IMG/VR virus record: IMGVR_UViG_3300044546_001663
Coordinates: 1-43,413 of that record
DNA: 43,413 nt
Direction: 5' to 3' (one strand)
Source: a virus
Every line of letters begins with the position of its first letter. The stretch's first letter is position 1. Positions 33,195-41,429 of the stretch are shown one piece after another. The notes beneath the pieces are model-generated. The model worked only from the letters and a program-made list of their open reading frames with translations. It did not search any database and was not told where the DNA came from. A program made the translations under genes and the position numbers.

Positions 33195-34358
33195 TTATTT
33201 AGGTGCTTTTAAGATTTCTTGAATTTCTTTTCGTTGAACAGCTTTGTCTAGCGGATGAATCTTGTACAGCGCTGAACGCTGCGCGGCTGCTAATTCAGCA
33301 AGTTCTTTATCAGACATGTTAATAATATCAGAAGCTTTAATGCTAGCTAGACGTTCATCATTATAATAAACCATCATTTCTTTTTTATCACCAATAAGAA
33401 TAGCACCTGCGTCTGCGCATTGAAGTGGTCTGGCTCTCCACCATCCGCTGCCTGCATGTTCGTAACCCGGCATCAAGCAACCCCAGTTACGAGCAAAAGT
33501 TTCGCACATTTTGTCTTCTGTTAGACGTTTTTGGCTGTCAGCTTTTGAACCGTACATGTCTACTTTCCAGCCCTGAATATAGGTCTCTTCGGCATCCAAA
33601 TCTTTAACAGATACTCCTTGAGACTTTAACCATTTTTTAGTCTTTGACTGTACTAGTGATGCAAAATTAAAACGACGTTCTTTTGTATACGTTTGAGCAG
33701 TGTCGTCTAGTGTAAACAGTGCTGAAAAATCAGGGTCTTCTTCACCTTCATGACCAACATCATCAGGACGCCGATTGCGATGATATGGGTTTGGATTGTA
33801 CACGAAAAGTCTGTCTGCAGAGTATCCAATACCGTCAAAAATTAAATGTGGACCGTGTTTTTCTGGATCCTCAAGATGCCCTGTTTGGAATGCTGAAACA
33901 AGGATTCGACTTTTTTTACCAATAATAACATTGATTGCTGAGTTGAAGTCTTTTAAAAATGGTTCGAGTTCTTCTCTTGTTTTTTTATTAACGCCAAGAA
34001 TAAAATCACAAAAGAGTTGTTCAGGGTCAAGACATTTTTGAACTCCCTTAAAAAGATCTGGTGCTTGCCAATCGTCGTATGCAATAATAGAATCAGGTCT
34101 GTTTGCAATTGCCCACAGTCCGTTGAACAATTTGGTTGTCACCAACTGTCGAGGTCCGGCAATAAAAACAATAACGTCGTCATATTTTGACAGATCTTCA
34201 CCAATTGCAACTTCACGTTGTTCTACTGTGTATCCCATATCGTGCAAACAATTATAAAGAGAATATGAAGATGGAACAACTTTCAATTGTTGCCGCAAAT
34301 AAAACTTGCGAATACATTGATTATTATTCATTCCGGTGATTAAGATTTTTTTGCTCAT
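33195..34358 (-). CDS. GT-B glycosyltransferase, beta-glucosyltransferase-like; candidate DNA sugar transferase
   Basis: The N-terminal half of this 387-residue protein resembles T4 beta-glucosyltransferase: a VPSS motif (28-31) followed by SLYNCLHDMGYTVE, KYDDVIVF, and IIAYDDWQAP (Asp95/96, like catalytic Asp100 of T4 bgt in FTDIRLPF). The C-terminal half has a GT-B donor-site look: LMPGYEHAGSGWWR followed by ARPLQCADAGAIL (about 296-321), comparable to 'RVWE..A......L'. A PYHRNRR patch (191-197) could bind DNA phosphates. It lies between galE-like and glf genes with a 4-bp overlap, so UDP-Gal or UDP-Galf is the probable donor. The acceptor is inferred. Confidence 0.7.
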   Translation of the reverse strand: MSKKILITGMNNNQCIRKFYLRQQLKVVPSSYSLYNCLHDMGYTVEQREVAIGEDLSKYDDVIVFIAGPRQLVTTKLFNGLWAIANRPDSIIAYDDWQAPDLFKGVQKCLDPEQLFCDFILGVNKKTREELEPFLKDFNSAINVIIGKKSRILVSAFQTGHLEDPEKHGPHLIFDGIGYSADRLFVYNPNPYHRNRRPDDVGHEGEEDPDFSALFTLDDTAQTYTKERRFNFASLVQSKTKKWLKSQGVSVKDLDAEETYIQGWKVDMYGSKADSQKRLTEDKMCETFARNWGCLMPGYEHAGSGWWRARPLQCADAGAILIGDKKEMMVYYNDERLASIKASDIINMSDKELAELAAAQRSALYKIHPLDKAVQRKEIQEILKAPK

Positions 34359-35227
34359 TTTAACTCCATGCTATAAGCTGATTGACACATATCTCTAAGG
34401 GTGTAGTCTATTTTAACATATTTAGAGGTTGAATTTATACGAAGTTCTGCAGGATCGCCGCTTCGTCGTGGTCCAATATCTACTTTAAAATCAACTCCAC
34501 TTACAATTTTCATCATTTCAATAACTTGTAGATTTGTATAGGTTTTACCCGAACCAATACAATGATAATCTATATTTGTGTGCTCAGCATCAAGTGCAGC
34601 ACGAACAATAGCATTTGAGAGATCTACAACATGAACATAATCACGAATACAAGTTCCGTCAATTGTAGGATAATCATCACCGAACAGTGTCATTTTGTCA
34701 CGTTTGCCTGCAGCTGTTTCTGCTGCTACTCTTATGATGTGTGTAGACGGTCCAAACTGTCTGAATAAACCATTACTGCCAGCAACGTTGAAAAACCTAA
34801 AGATTGTCCATTTCTTTGCAAGTTCTTTTATTACATCCTCAGCAGCATGCTTTGATTTTGCATAAGGAGAAATTGGATCAAAGCAACCTGCAGTTGAAGC
34901 AAAGATAAAATGATCAGCGTTAAAATTTTTCAGTACATTTATAGTACCAAACAGATTTGTATCATAGTATGCGGTTGGACAAGTCATGCTCTCACCAACT
35001 TGGATTAAACCTGCAAGATGTACGACAACATCATAGTGCTTATCTAGAGGACTTCTAAAATCTCTTACATCACACTGAATAATGCCTGAACAATATTGTA
35101 CTATATTATTTCGGTTTACGATATCAATATCAATTGCATCTACCTGAAAACCTGCAGATTGCAGTGCATGAACTGTGTGCGCACCAATATAACCTGTTGC
35201 ACCAGTAATAAGCGCCGTTTTTGACAT
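34355..35227 (-). CDS. galE: UDP-glucose 4-epimerase-like (extended SDR)
   Basis: This 290-residue enzyme has the Rossmann GATGYIG (9-15), Asp pair for NAD (DAIDID), VHLAGLIQVGES, FASTAGCF and YAKSK (Tyr/Lys catalytic pair), then NVAGSN, DYPTIDGTCIRDYVHVVDL (the GalE signature 'DGT.iRDYiHv.DL') and IGSGKTYTNLQVI. The product UDP-galactose is the substrate of the mutase two genes downstream. It is shorter than E. coli GalE (338 residues), so a related 4-epimerase is possible. It is transcribed from the promoter at 35266-35295. Confidence 0.88.
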   Translation of the reverse strand: MSKTALITGATGYIGAHTVHALQSAGFQVDAIDIDIVNRNNIVQYCSGIIQCDVRDFRSPLDKHYDVVVHLAGLIQVGESMTCPTAYYDTNLFGTINVLKNFNADHFIFASTAGCFDPISPYAKSKHAAEDVIKELAKKWTIFRFFNVAGSNGLFRQFGPSTHIIRVAAETAAGKRDKMTLFGDDYPTIDGTCIRDYVHVVDLSNAIVRAALDAEHTNIDYHCIGSGKTYTNLQVIEMMKIVSGVDFKVDIGPRRSGDPAELRINSTSKYVKIDYTLRDMCQSAYSMELK

Positions 35228-35252
35228 ATGTGTTTATTGTTTAAGATGTTAA

Positions 35253-35295
35253 AATGCTAAATTGAATTATACATCAATTTAGCATTAAAAGTAAA
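35253..35295 (-). promoter_or_regulatory. Early-type promoter with a 13-bp inverted repeat around the -10 box
   Basis: TTTACT (290-295), an 18-bp spacer and TATAAT (266-271) on the minus strand. A perfect 13-bp inverted repeat (253-265 with 274-286) flanks the -10 box, which sits in its 8-base loop. It could be an operator or a terminator of the upstream hydroxymethylase transcript. Confidence 0.75.
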
Positions 35296-35297
35296 AT

Positions 35298-36056
35298 TTA
35301 CTTGCTGTACGGACTGTTTGGATAGAGACGAGCGTATTCTGGTTTTGTTATTGAAACGTGTCCTTTTTCATATGCATCAACCAAATAAAAGTTTTTGCTG
35401 TACACATGCAAATTTTGAACTTGCCAAACAATATTTCCAATACTAATGTGATCGGCACTGCATGCTGTACTGCGATTATAATCTTCAACAATTTCAAACA
35501 TAACGTGGCGTTGCCATGCCCAGTCATTACGATATCCTGCCCACGCATCGTTTGATCGCATTTGTACAACACTGTGCAGTCTATTATCACGAATATAGTA
35601 CGTTACTGCATTGGTGCAAATAAAATCTGATTTGCCACATTCATTATATTCAACCCAAATTGATGGGCGAGTATATACCATTGTTGCACGTCGGGTATCT
35701 TTATTGGACAAGAGTTCACGAACAGTGGATTCAAACTGTTGGAAATACTTTTTAGAGTAAATCAACAGACCATAATTAGAATTAATATTACCATGCTGGT
35801 CAGCTGCATATTTCCAAGCAACTGGAGCAGGTCGTTCTGTTCCATAAATGTCGTTGATATTGGACGACATTGATTTATACCACTTCAGTTCAGCATCAAT
35901 GTATTCTTCAGATGGACTGCCAAAAATTGCAGTTTCGTCTGCAACAAAACTAGCGCCAATCATTTCAATAGTTTGCTGCCCAGTTTTGTCAATAGTAAAG
36001 CGTTCAGATTTTAATTCACTAATAAAATATTGACGAATATCAGATACATGCATCAT
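35298..36056 (-). CDS. 42: dCMP hydroxymethylase (T4 gp42)
   Basis: This 252-residue thymidylate-synthase-fold enzyme (T4 gp42: 246) converts dCMP and methylene-tetrahydrofolate to 5-hydroxymethyl-dCMP. It aligns closely with T4 gp42: VDKTG/IDKTGQQTIEMIGASFVAD, INSNYG, RRATMVYTRPS, FICTN with catalytic Cys147, VVQMRSND, then GYRND. Asp178 there corresponds to T4 Asp179, which selects cytosine; thymidylate synthases have Asn. LHVYS.NFYLVD completes the site. The start overlaps the preceding gene (ATGA). The phage DNA is therefore expected to contain 5-hydroxymethylcytosine. Confidence 0.95.
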   Translation of the reverse strand: MMHVSDIRQYFISELKSERFTIDKTGQQTIEMIGASFVADETAIFGSPSEEYIDAELKWYKSMSSNINDIYGTERPAPVAWKYAADQHGNINSNYGLLIYSKKYFQQFESTVRELLSNKDTRRATMVYTRPSIWVEYNECGKSDFICTNAVTYYIRDNRLHSVVQMRSNDAWAGYRNDWAWQRHVMFEIVEDYNRSTACSADHISIGNIVWQVQNLHVYSKNFYLVDAYEKGHVSITKPEYARLYPNSPYSK

Positions 36057-36370
36057 ACTACTGAGTCTTTCTTAAAACGATCATCACATTGTGGAGCATC
36101 TTTAGTAAGCTGCAGAAGAATCATTAATTGCGTTGTGGCATGAGCTAAGTGAGGCAGTCCAGATTCTGGATCAAGATCTTCACCGTCTATCCAAGCATTT
36201 AAATGACGTTGAATAGAACCATAATGGCGAGTCCAGCCGTACAAATCAGAATCACGTCTCCAATTGTTTTGACCATATTTCTTGGCACCAAATCCAAATA
36301 CACGCGAAATTTCAAGTAAAGGAAATGCTGGAACAAGTTGAAGTTGAGGTTTATCGGTATCAAATTTCAT
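36053..36370 (-). CDS. MazG-like dNTP pyrophosphohydrolase (dATP/dGTP diphosphohydrolase N-terminal family)
   Basis: This 105-residue protein has the family pattern KFDTDKPQLQLVP, ISRVFGFGAKKYGQNNWRR, YGSIQRHLNAWIDGEDLDPESGLPHLAHATTQLMILL. The E/D-rich helices 'GE..D.ESG..HL.HA' would bind Mg2+ and triphosphate. Members are annotated as dATP/dGTP diphosphohydrolases of the all-alpha NTP-pyrophosphatase type. Here it shares a transcript, with ATGA overlap, with dCMP hydroxymethylase. It may therefore act as the dCTPase that supplies dCMP and clears dCTP, as T4 gp56 does. That assignment is inference. Confidence 0.75.
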   Translation of the reverse strand: MKFDTDKPQLQLVPAFPLLEISRVFGFGAKKYGQNNWRRDSDLYGWTRHYGSIQRHLNAWIDGEDLDPESGLPHLAHATTQLMILLQLTKDAPQCDDRFKKDSVV

Positions 36371-36403
36371 AATGTAAAAGAGTTTAAAAAATTTAGATAT
36401 ACT

Positions 36404-36434
36404 ATTATACTACATTTCTGGAGTTAAAAGTAAA
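36404..36434 (-). promoter_or_regulatory. Early-type promoter upstream of the dNTPase/hydroxymethylase genes
   Basis: TTTACT (429-434), a 19-bp spacer and TATAAT (404-409) on the minus strand, overlapping the 3' end of the glutaredoxin gene. The spacer is longer than the usual 17, so it may be weaker. Confidence 0.65.
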
Positions 36435-36670
36435 CTTTTTAGGTCAGATAGAGACCCAACATATTCACCCGTAAGATGCGCAATAACTGGAGCAGATCGC
36501 ACATTTGGATAACGACTCTTAAGATCAGCGATTGCAATTTTTTCTTGATCTGCAGAGATTGCTTGACCAACATCAATGCTAACTTCTCTAAAATAGATAT
36601 TATGTGACTTCAGCAAAGTCTTTGCTACATCGCACTGTGGACAGTTGGGTTTTGAATAAACTACAAACAT
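36410..36670 (-). CDS. nrdC: Glutaredoxin (NrdC/NrdH-like)
   Basis: This 86-residue protein starts at ATG 36670, 1 bp after the nrdB stop, with MFVVYSKPNCPQCDVAKTLL. The CPQC active site and a later SAPVIA (cis-Pro) place it in the thioredoxin fold. It would reduce the phage ribonucleotide reductase, as T4 NrdC does. The longer upstream frame runs inside nrdB and was rejected. It ends at TAG 36410 within the promoter of the next unit. Confidence 0.9.
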   Translation of the reverse strand: MFVVYSKPNCPQCDVAKTLLKSHNIYFREVSIDVGQAISADQEKIAIADLKSRYPNVRSAPVIAHLTGEYVGSLSDLKSLLLTPEM

Positions 36671-36671
36671 A

Positions 36672-37769
36672 TTAAAAATCCGTTTCAAAAGTTGTTGAAT
36701 CATCATCTCGTTGAACAACATTGACCTTGTACTGGTTGTTGTCCTGTTCTTGAGGAGCCGACTGTACATTACCAATATTAATCCAATCATCTAAATGCGG
36801 CATTGGATTCTTTGTTGGTAATTTATGTTCACATTCAATATCGAGAAATTTATATACATCACGCGCATTAAAAAGTACCCATTGCTTTACAAGATCCCGA
36901 CTTGTGCCCAACAGTGATCGACCTTCACTAAAAATATAGTCTGTCCAACGCAGCTCTTGTGCAACAACTGCATCTAAAAGCTGTTTAATATCCGCACGTT
37001 TGCGCGTATAGCAATCTTTGCCTTCTTGTGTTAGCAAGAGTTCACGCAAAACAGTTTTATCTAGTTGAGCATGAACTTCCAATTCATCCTGAGCAATTTT
37101 TTGAACTGCCTTGCCAATAGACTGAAACAATCCACTCGAACAGATTGTAAACGTAATAGCAAAACTAGCCATAAACTGAATGCGTTCAAGGATCAGCAAT
37201 GCAACTACACCCATGAAAACTTTATCGTATGCTGATGCTGGAGTTTCTAGTCCAAGAGCATAACGATGCGAAGTCGTATAGAGTTCTGAGAACACTTTAG
37301 ACGTTTCGTTCAGTCGTTCTAGCGGTTCTTTTGCTTCAAGAACTGTTTTTAACACCTCTTGCGGAGAGTCAAAACTCATACGAACAATTTCTGAATATGT
37401 AGTAGCATGTACAACTTCATTGTCAGAAACACGTTGCCAAGCAGCCCAAAGCGAAGAATCTGTAATGAATGGAGCAAGAACTGGAGCAATGCTACGCGAT
37501 GCAACAGAATCAGCCTCCCACTGCCATGCAAGAGTTCGAATCATCATATCGTAAGTAGACTTTGGACATGTTTTAAAGTCCAAATTGCACTGACTGTAAT
37601 CAAATTCGTTTGCATCCCAGTCCAACGATTTCATTTCTTTATACAGACTCCAGATTTCTGGATATTGAATATTGAGTGTATCAAACAGACCTGGTTCTGG
37701 TCCAAAAAACAATGGCTGTTTGTTTGTATACTCTTCTGTTGTTTTGTTGGTATTAAAAACTTGATTCAT
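36672..37769 (-). CDS. nrdB: Ribonucleotide reductase class Ia, beta subunit NrdB
   Basis: This 365-residue protein forms the radical-bearing subunit. The di-iron ligands and radical Tyr are visible: WEADSVASR (Asp), DNEVVHATTY (Glu, His and the Tyr), ERIQF (Glu), and AQDELEVH (Glu, His). The C-terminal DDDSTFETDF would dock into NrdA. The ATG at 37769 overlaps the nrdA stop by 4 bp and is preferred; another at 37787 has its ribosome binding site only 1 bp away. Confidence 0.95.
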   Translation of the reverse strand: MNQVFNTNKTTEEYTNKQPLFFGPEPGLFDTLNIQYPEIWSLYKEMKSLDWDANEFDYSQCNLDFKTCPKSTYDMMIRTLAWQWEADSVASRSIAPVLAPFITDSSLWAAWQRVSDNEVVHATTYSEIVRMSFDSPQEVLKTVLEAKEPLERLNETSKVFSELYTTSHRYALGLETPASAYDKVFMGVVALLILERIQFMASFAITFTICSSGLFQSIGKAVQKIAQDELEVHAQLDKTVLRELLLTQEGKDCYTRKRADIKQLLDAVVAQELRWTDYIFSEGRSLLGTSRDLVKQWVLFNARDVYKFLDIECEHKLPTKNPMPHLDDWINIGNVQSAPQEQDNNQYKVNVVQRDDDSTTFETDF

Positions 37770-40021
37770 AGTTTGCAGCTTTCGCATTCTCCATTTTCTT
37801 CTAAATCGTTTACAGCATTTTCTTCTGTTGTTAAATCAACACCATTGCTGGTATTAGAGTTAATGTAGTAACGTGTCTTCAATCCATACTTAACAATGTC
37901 AAGATAATCTGTAATCATTGTAGAGCTGGATATTTTATCACTGCCTTTAATATTAACGTACAGGTCGCTGCTGATTCCTTGATCTGTCCATTTCTGCCAA
38001 ATAGCATAGAACTTAATCATGTCCAAGCTTGGAATATCCCATGCAGATTGATAGTGCTTTTTCAACTTTGTACCTTCTGGAGCAACCCAATAGTTTACAC
38101 CAGTATCGTTGGTTTTCATGATACTAATTTCACGAATTGGATATGGACCGTTAGTGGTACCGCTTGAAAGAGATGAACTTTCTCCTGGCATAAGTGCACT
38201 AACTACACTGTTACGAATACCACCATTTGCAATAATCTTTTCACGCAGCGATTCCCAATCACGTTTATTTTCTACAGAGACAATCTGATCTACTCTGCGC
38301 TCATACGTATCAATTGGTAACCAGCCTGTTGGCCAGTTCGTCTTGTGCATCCATGGAGCATTGCCAAGTTCTTGACCTAATTTCAAGGATGCATTGATCA
38401 AATGCCACATATGTGTTTCAGCCATTTCATGAACAAAGTCTCGACCGTCTTGTGTATCAAAACGTTTATGATTCTTTGCCATTTGATGTGCAAGACCCAT
38501 AACACCAACACCCGCACTTAAACGTGACTTTGCTGTATCGTCAAGATTCTTGAAAACATAATCGCTTTTATGAATACATACATCAATCATCTTTAATGCA
38601 TAGTAGGCAACGTCTGCGTACATTTCATCAGATTCAACATTAGAAACAACGATTCCAGCAAGTGAACACAGTCCAATTTCCGGTCCGCCTTCTTCGTACG
38701 GTTCATATAGTTCTTTAACTGAATTGAATGCCTTGGTCGGAATGCTAATTTCTGCGCAGAGGTTGGAACTATAAATCTTGTCTTTAAACGGAGTATGGTG
38801 ATTCATTGTATCCATTTGATGCAAATAGTGAACACCGGTCTCGTACGACTCTGTAAGCGCACTAAGAGCAATATCACGAGCATTTAATTTCATTGGCGCG
38901 CGCTGCTCCCATTCGGCATAAAGCTTTTCAAAATTACTCTGATCTTTTTCATACATTGCCTCGTACAATTTAGCATTATTATAATATGAAAAAGTTGCAA
39001 ATGTCTCGTTCTTTGCAACTTTACGCGCAAATAGTTTATTTGAACCAAAGTTATAATGACAACCAGCAATGCGCTTTGTTTGTGGTGTCATTGGATTGCG
39101 TAACTTTTGAATTACCTCAACTTCAGGATCAAAAGCTGAATAATAAACTGTAGAAGCACCGCCTCGACCATTTTGTAGATTAGCGCCAATTGCACCAACC
39201 ATTGCACGATAATATGGCAACTTTCCTTGATGTTGAATCATACCACCACGAACAGGATCGCCAAGAGAACGAGTCTTAATATGAGTACCAATACCAGCGC
39301 TCATACAAGTCATCATATAGGCAATATGATCACCTGCTGCAAGTGACTGTGCTGTGTCGTCAGTAGTATAGAGACAACAAGATGCATAGCCATTCAATTT
39401 TGTACCAAGATTGGTAAAATTAGGAGTTGGCGCATTCAGACGATTGTGTGAAAAATGTTCATACCACCGACGCAGATGATGCAGTCTGTTTGATTTTTCA
39501 TTTTCAGCCAGTGCCATTGCCATTCGCATATAGACAAACTGTGGAGTTTCATATTCCTTTTTAGCTACTTTATTCTTAAGAGCGTACTTGCTGCGAATCT
39601 GATGAACTTGATAGTGAGGATATTTTAGATCTTGCTTATGATCAATAATAGATTCAATTTCAGAGTACTCATCTTCTGAATAGTTTAATTTTACCATCAA
39701 ACCAGCATCAAATAGAGTTTTGTGCAGCGATTTTACAGTTGGATGTTTACCATTGTAAAATAAACGTTCAAGCAAAGCAACATACAGCCGACCAGCCATG
39801 CGGTTATGTTCCCAAGTTTTTTGCTGCAGACAGACACTGATCAGTGTTTCCTGAAGTTGAACGCTTGTGGTTTCTTCACCAAGTTTGCTAACTGCATCAA
39901 TAACAATAGAAGACCAGTCAAGATGACCAAGTGTCTTGGCTGCCCAAACACCCCAACCATTTACTTTTTCTGGATTAAATTCTTCACGTGTTCCGTTTCT
40001 TTTAATAATTGTTTTGATCAT
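37766..40021 (-). CDS. nrdA: Ribonucleotide reductase class Ia, alpha subunit NrdA
   Basis: This 751-residue enzyme (T4 NrdA: 754) converts ribonucleoside diphosphates to deoxy forms. An N-terminal ATP-cone (MIKTIIKRNGTREEFNPEKV) precedes the catalytic barrel, with SCCLYTTDDT, NGRGGAST, NLCAEI, the MPGESSS block near 600 and CESC at the C-terminus for disulfide exchange. Order nrdA-nrdB-glutaredoxin with 4-bp overlaps indicates one operon feeding DNA synthesis. No intron or inteins are seen. Confidence 0.96.
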   Translation of the reverse strand: MIKTIIKRNGTREEFNPEKVNGWGVWAAKTLGHLDWSSIVIDAVSKLGEETTSVQLQETLISVCLQQKTWEHNRMAGRLYVALLERLFYNGKHPTVKSLHKTLFDAGLMVKLNYSEDEYSEIESIIDHKQDLKYPHYQVHQIRSKYALKNKVAKKEYETPQFVYMRMAMALAENEKSNRLHHLRRWYEHFSHNRLNAPTPNFTNLGTKLNGYASCCLYTTDDTAQSLAAGDHIAYMMTCMSAGIGTHIKTRSLGDPVRGGMIQHQGKLPYYRAMVGAIGANLQNGRGGASTVYYSAFDPEVEVIQKLRNPMTPQTKRIAGCHYNFGSNKLFARKVAKNETFATFSYYNNAKLYEAMYEKDQSNFEKLYAEWEQRAPMKLNARDIALSALTESYETGVHYLHQMDTMNHHTPFKDKIYSSNLCAEISIPTKAFNSVKELYEPYEEGGPEIGLCSLAGIVVSNVESDEMYADVAYYALKMIDVCIHKSDYVFKNLDDTAKSRLSAGVGVMGLAHQMAKNHKRFDTQDGRDFVHEMAETHMWHLINASLKLGQELGNAPWMHKTNWPTGWLPIDTYERRVDQIVSVENKRDWESLREKIIANGGIRNSVVSALMPGESSSLSSGTTNGPYPIREISIMKTNDTGVNYWVAPEGTKLKKHYQSAWDIPSLDMIKFYAIWQKWTDQGISSDLYVNIKGSDKISSSTMITDYLDIVKYGLKTRYYINSNTSNGVDLTTEENAVNDLEENGECESCKL

Positions 40022-40392
40022 TTAGATACTTTCTTTTTTGGTTTTTCAATTACTGCTATTTTTCGTTCTGTTACTTGAGAATTATCCGAGATTTCAATTG
40101 GAATAACACAAACTGGTTCACGTAATACGGTGATCTTATGAGTGTTCTCACCGCGATGTAGACGTGTGTAATTATATTTTTGTATGTTATTGTAGAACAT
40201 GTCTCGAACCAATGCCACGTTTTCTTCTCCTTGAAGAATTATACATCCATCTTCAGCAAAAGAAAAAATAACGTCTTCATAAAAGTCATCATTGTTGCAC
40301 CAGCTTGTAGATGTAGAGAGATCCAAATATGGCACTCCATCGCGATACGACAAGTACTTTTTAGAAACATAGGTTGACATGCGATCTAACAT
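40018..40392 (-). CDS. Hypothetical protein between primase and nrdA
   Basis: This 124-residue protein overlaps nrdA by 4 bp and primase by 7 bp. Its first 60 residues are mixed alpha/beta with aromatic residues (YLSYRDGVPYLDLS, SFAEDGCIILQGEE). The C-terminus is basic (ERKIAVIEKPKKKVSK). GGAG lies 5 bases before the ATG at 40392, so that start is preferred over the one at 40380. Not recognised. Location suggests replication or nucleotide metabolism. Confidence 0.55.
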   Translation of the reverse strand: MLDRMSTYVSKKYLSYRDGVPYLDLSTSTSWCNNDDFYEDVIFSFAEDGCIILQGEENVALVRDMFYNNIQKYNYTRLHRGENTHKITVLREPVCVIPIEISDNSQVTERKIAVIEKPKKKVSK

Positions 40393-41393
40393 TTTTTCTC
40401 CAAGGTTAATTCAAGTAGGGCTTCTACGCCATGTTTTCTATGGGATAGTATATATTGATTGATTTCTTCAGCTGAAATTCCGCTTTTACAACTGTCGTTA
40501 ATGTCTTTTTTCCATTGTGACGGCAATAAACTAACAGTGAATCCTTCATCTATTGCATTTCGAATCTGCTGGCAAACCTGAAGGTTTCGACGAAAATCAT
40601 TATCAGGAACAATAATTATTCTGTCCTTAAATTGCTGAAGAAAGTCAGCCTTGTAGTTAGCAGATCCAACAGCAATAGCATTGTCTAAGAATAGCGAATC
40701 TATTTGACCCTCTACAGCAATTATTGGTTTAGAAAAATCAAGTCGTTCTAAGCCAAAAATAAAATCACTATTTGTGTCTATTTTTAAATGAATGTATTTT
40801 GGTTGTTCTGGTCCAAATGCGCGTGCAGTAAACCCATTTAATTTACGCGCTCTGTCAAAAATAGGAATAACCAATCTTGGAGAATCATTTTTTACTGTTG
40901 AAAACTGATGTTTAAATTGACTTGCCCATTTGTAAAATTTTTTTGCCAAATAGAGTCTGTCAAACTGATCTTGAGGAATTTTTCTTCGTTCTACATACAG
41001 CCTAGCAGGATGAGTTTTTGCCAATTCATTAATTGGTATTAAGCCTGACAATTCTGCGGTTTTTTTATCGACTGTAGAGTCTTCTATTGAAATGTCTGCA
41101 AAAGTTTGATCAGCTGAACTCAGACCTGCTTTTTCTTTTAGCATTTCAATTCTATATTCACCATACAGAGTTGGGTCAGCATCTTTGAGAAATTTATCAA
41201 AACGCATACTAACGCCGCAATGATGACATTTAAAGAATATCTTTTCCTTAAACGGTAAAAACCAACCACGGCGTTTCAGCGAATCGCTTCTTTCACATGA
41301 ATGAGAGAAGCAACTCTTATTGTTACCTTTAGGAGTCCAGTTACGCAGTCTTGCGCCTAGAATGTTAACAAATTTCAATTCACTGTATAGCAT
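40386..41393 (-). CDS. 61: DNA primase gp61
   Basis: This 335-residue protein (T4 gp61: 342) has an N-terminal zinc-binding domain (CFSHSCERSD, then KCHHCG) and a RepA/primase core with RLVIPIFD. A TOPRIM domain follows: IIAVEGQID (Glu) and IIIVPDND (Asp-x-Asp). The order matches gp61, which makes the pentamer primers with gp41 helicase. The only upstream ATG, at 41393, lies 7 bp from the -10 box of its promoter, so the mRNA may start at or next to AUG. Confidence 0.88.
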   Translation of the reverse strand: MLYSELKFVNILGARLRNWTPKGNNKSCFSHSCERSDSLKRRGWFLPFKEKIFFKCHHCGVSMRFDKFLKDADPTLYGEYRIEMLKEKAGLSSADQTFADISIEDSTVDKKTAELSGLIPINELAKTHPARLYVERRKIPQDQFDRLYLAKKFYKWASQFKHQFSTVKNDSPRLVIPIFDRARKLNGFTARAFGPEQPKYIHLKIDTNSDFIFGLERLDFSKPIIAVEGQIDSLFLDNAIAVGSANYKADFLQQFKDRIIIVPDNDFRRNLQVCQQIRNAIDEGFTVSLLPSQWKKDINDSCKSGISAEEINQYILSHRKHGVEALLELTLEKKC

Positions 41394-41400
41394 AAAAAAG

Positions 41401-41429
41401 ATTATAACATACCAAAGAATAAAAGTAAA
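41401..41429 (-). promoter_or_regulatory. Early-type promoter of the primase operon
   Basis: TTTACT (424-429), 17-bp spacer, TATAAT (401-406) on the minus strand. The -10 box ends 7 bp before the primase ATG. The -35 box overlaps one arm of the hairpin at 41427-41466. Confidence 0.75.

Noticed and set aside
32164-35227. Sugar genes as a host-derived lipopolysaccharide cassette
   Set aside because: Not excluded, but adjacency to dCMP hydroxymethylase, matching early promoters and beta-glucosyltransferase-like features make DNA modification the better reading.
37766-40021. Possible intron or intein in nrdA, common in T4-like phages
   Set aside because: The frame is continuous with normal length (751) and all motifs in order.
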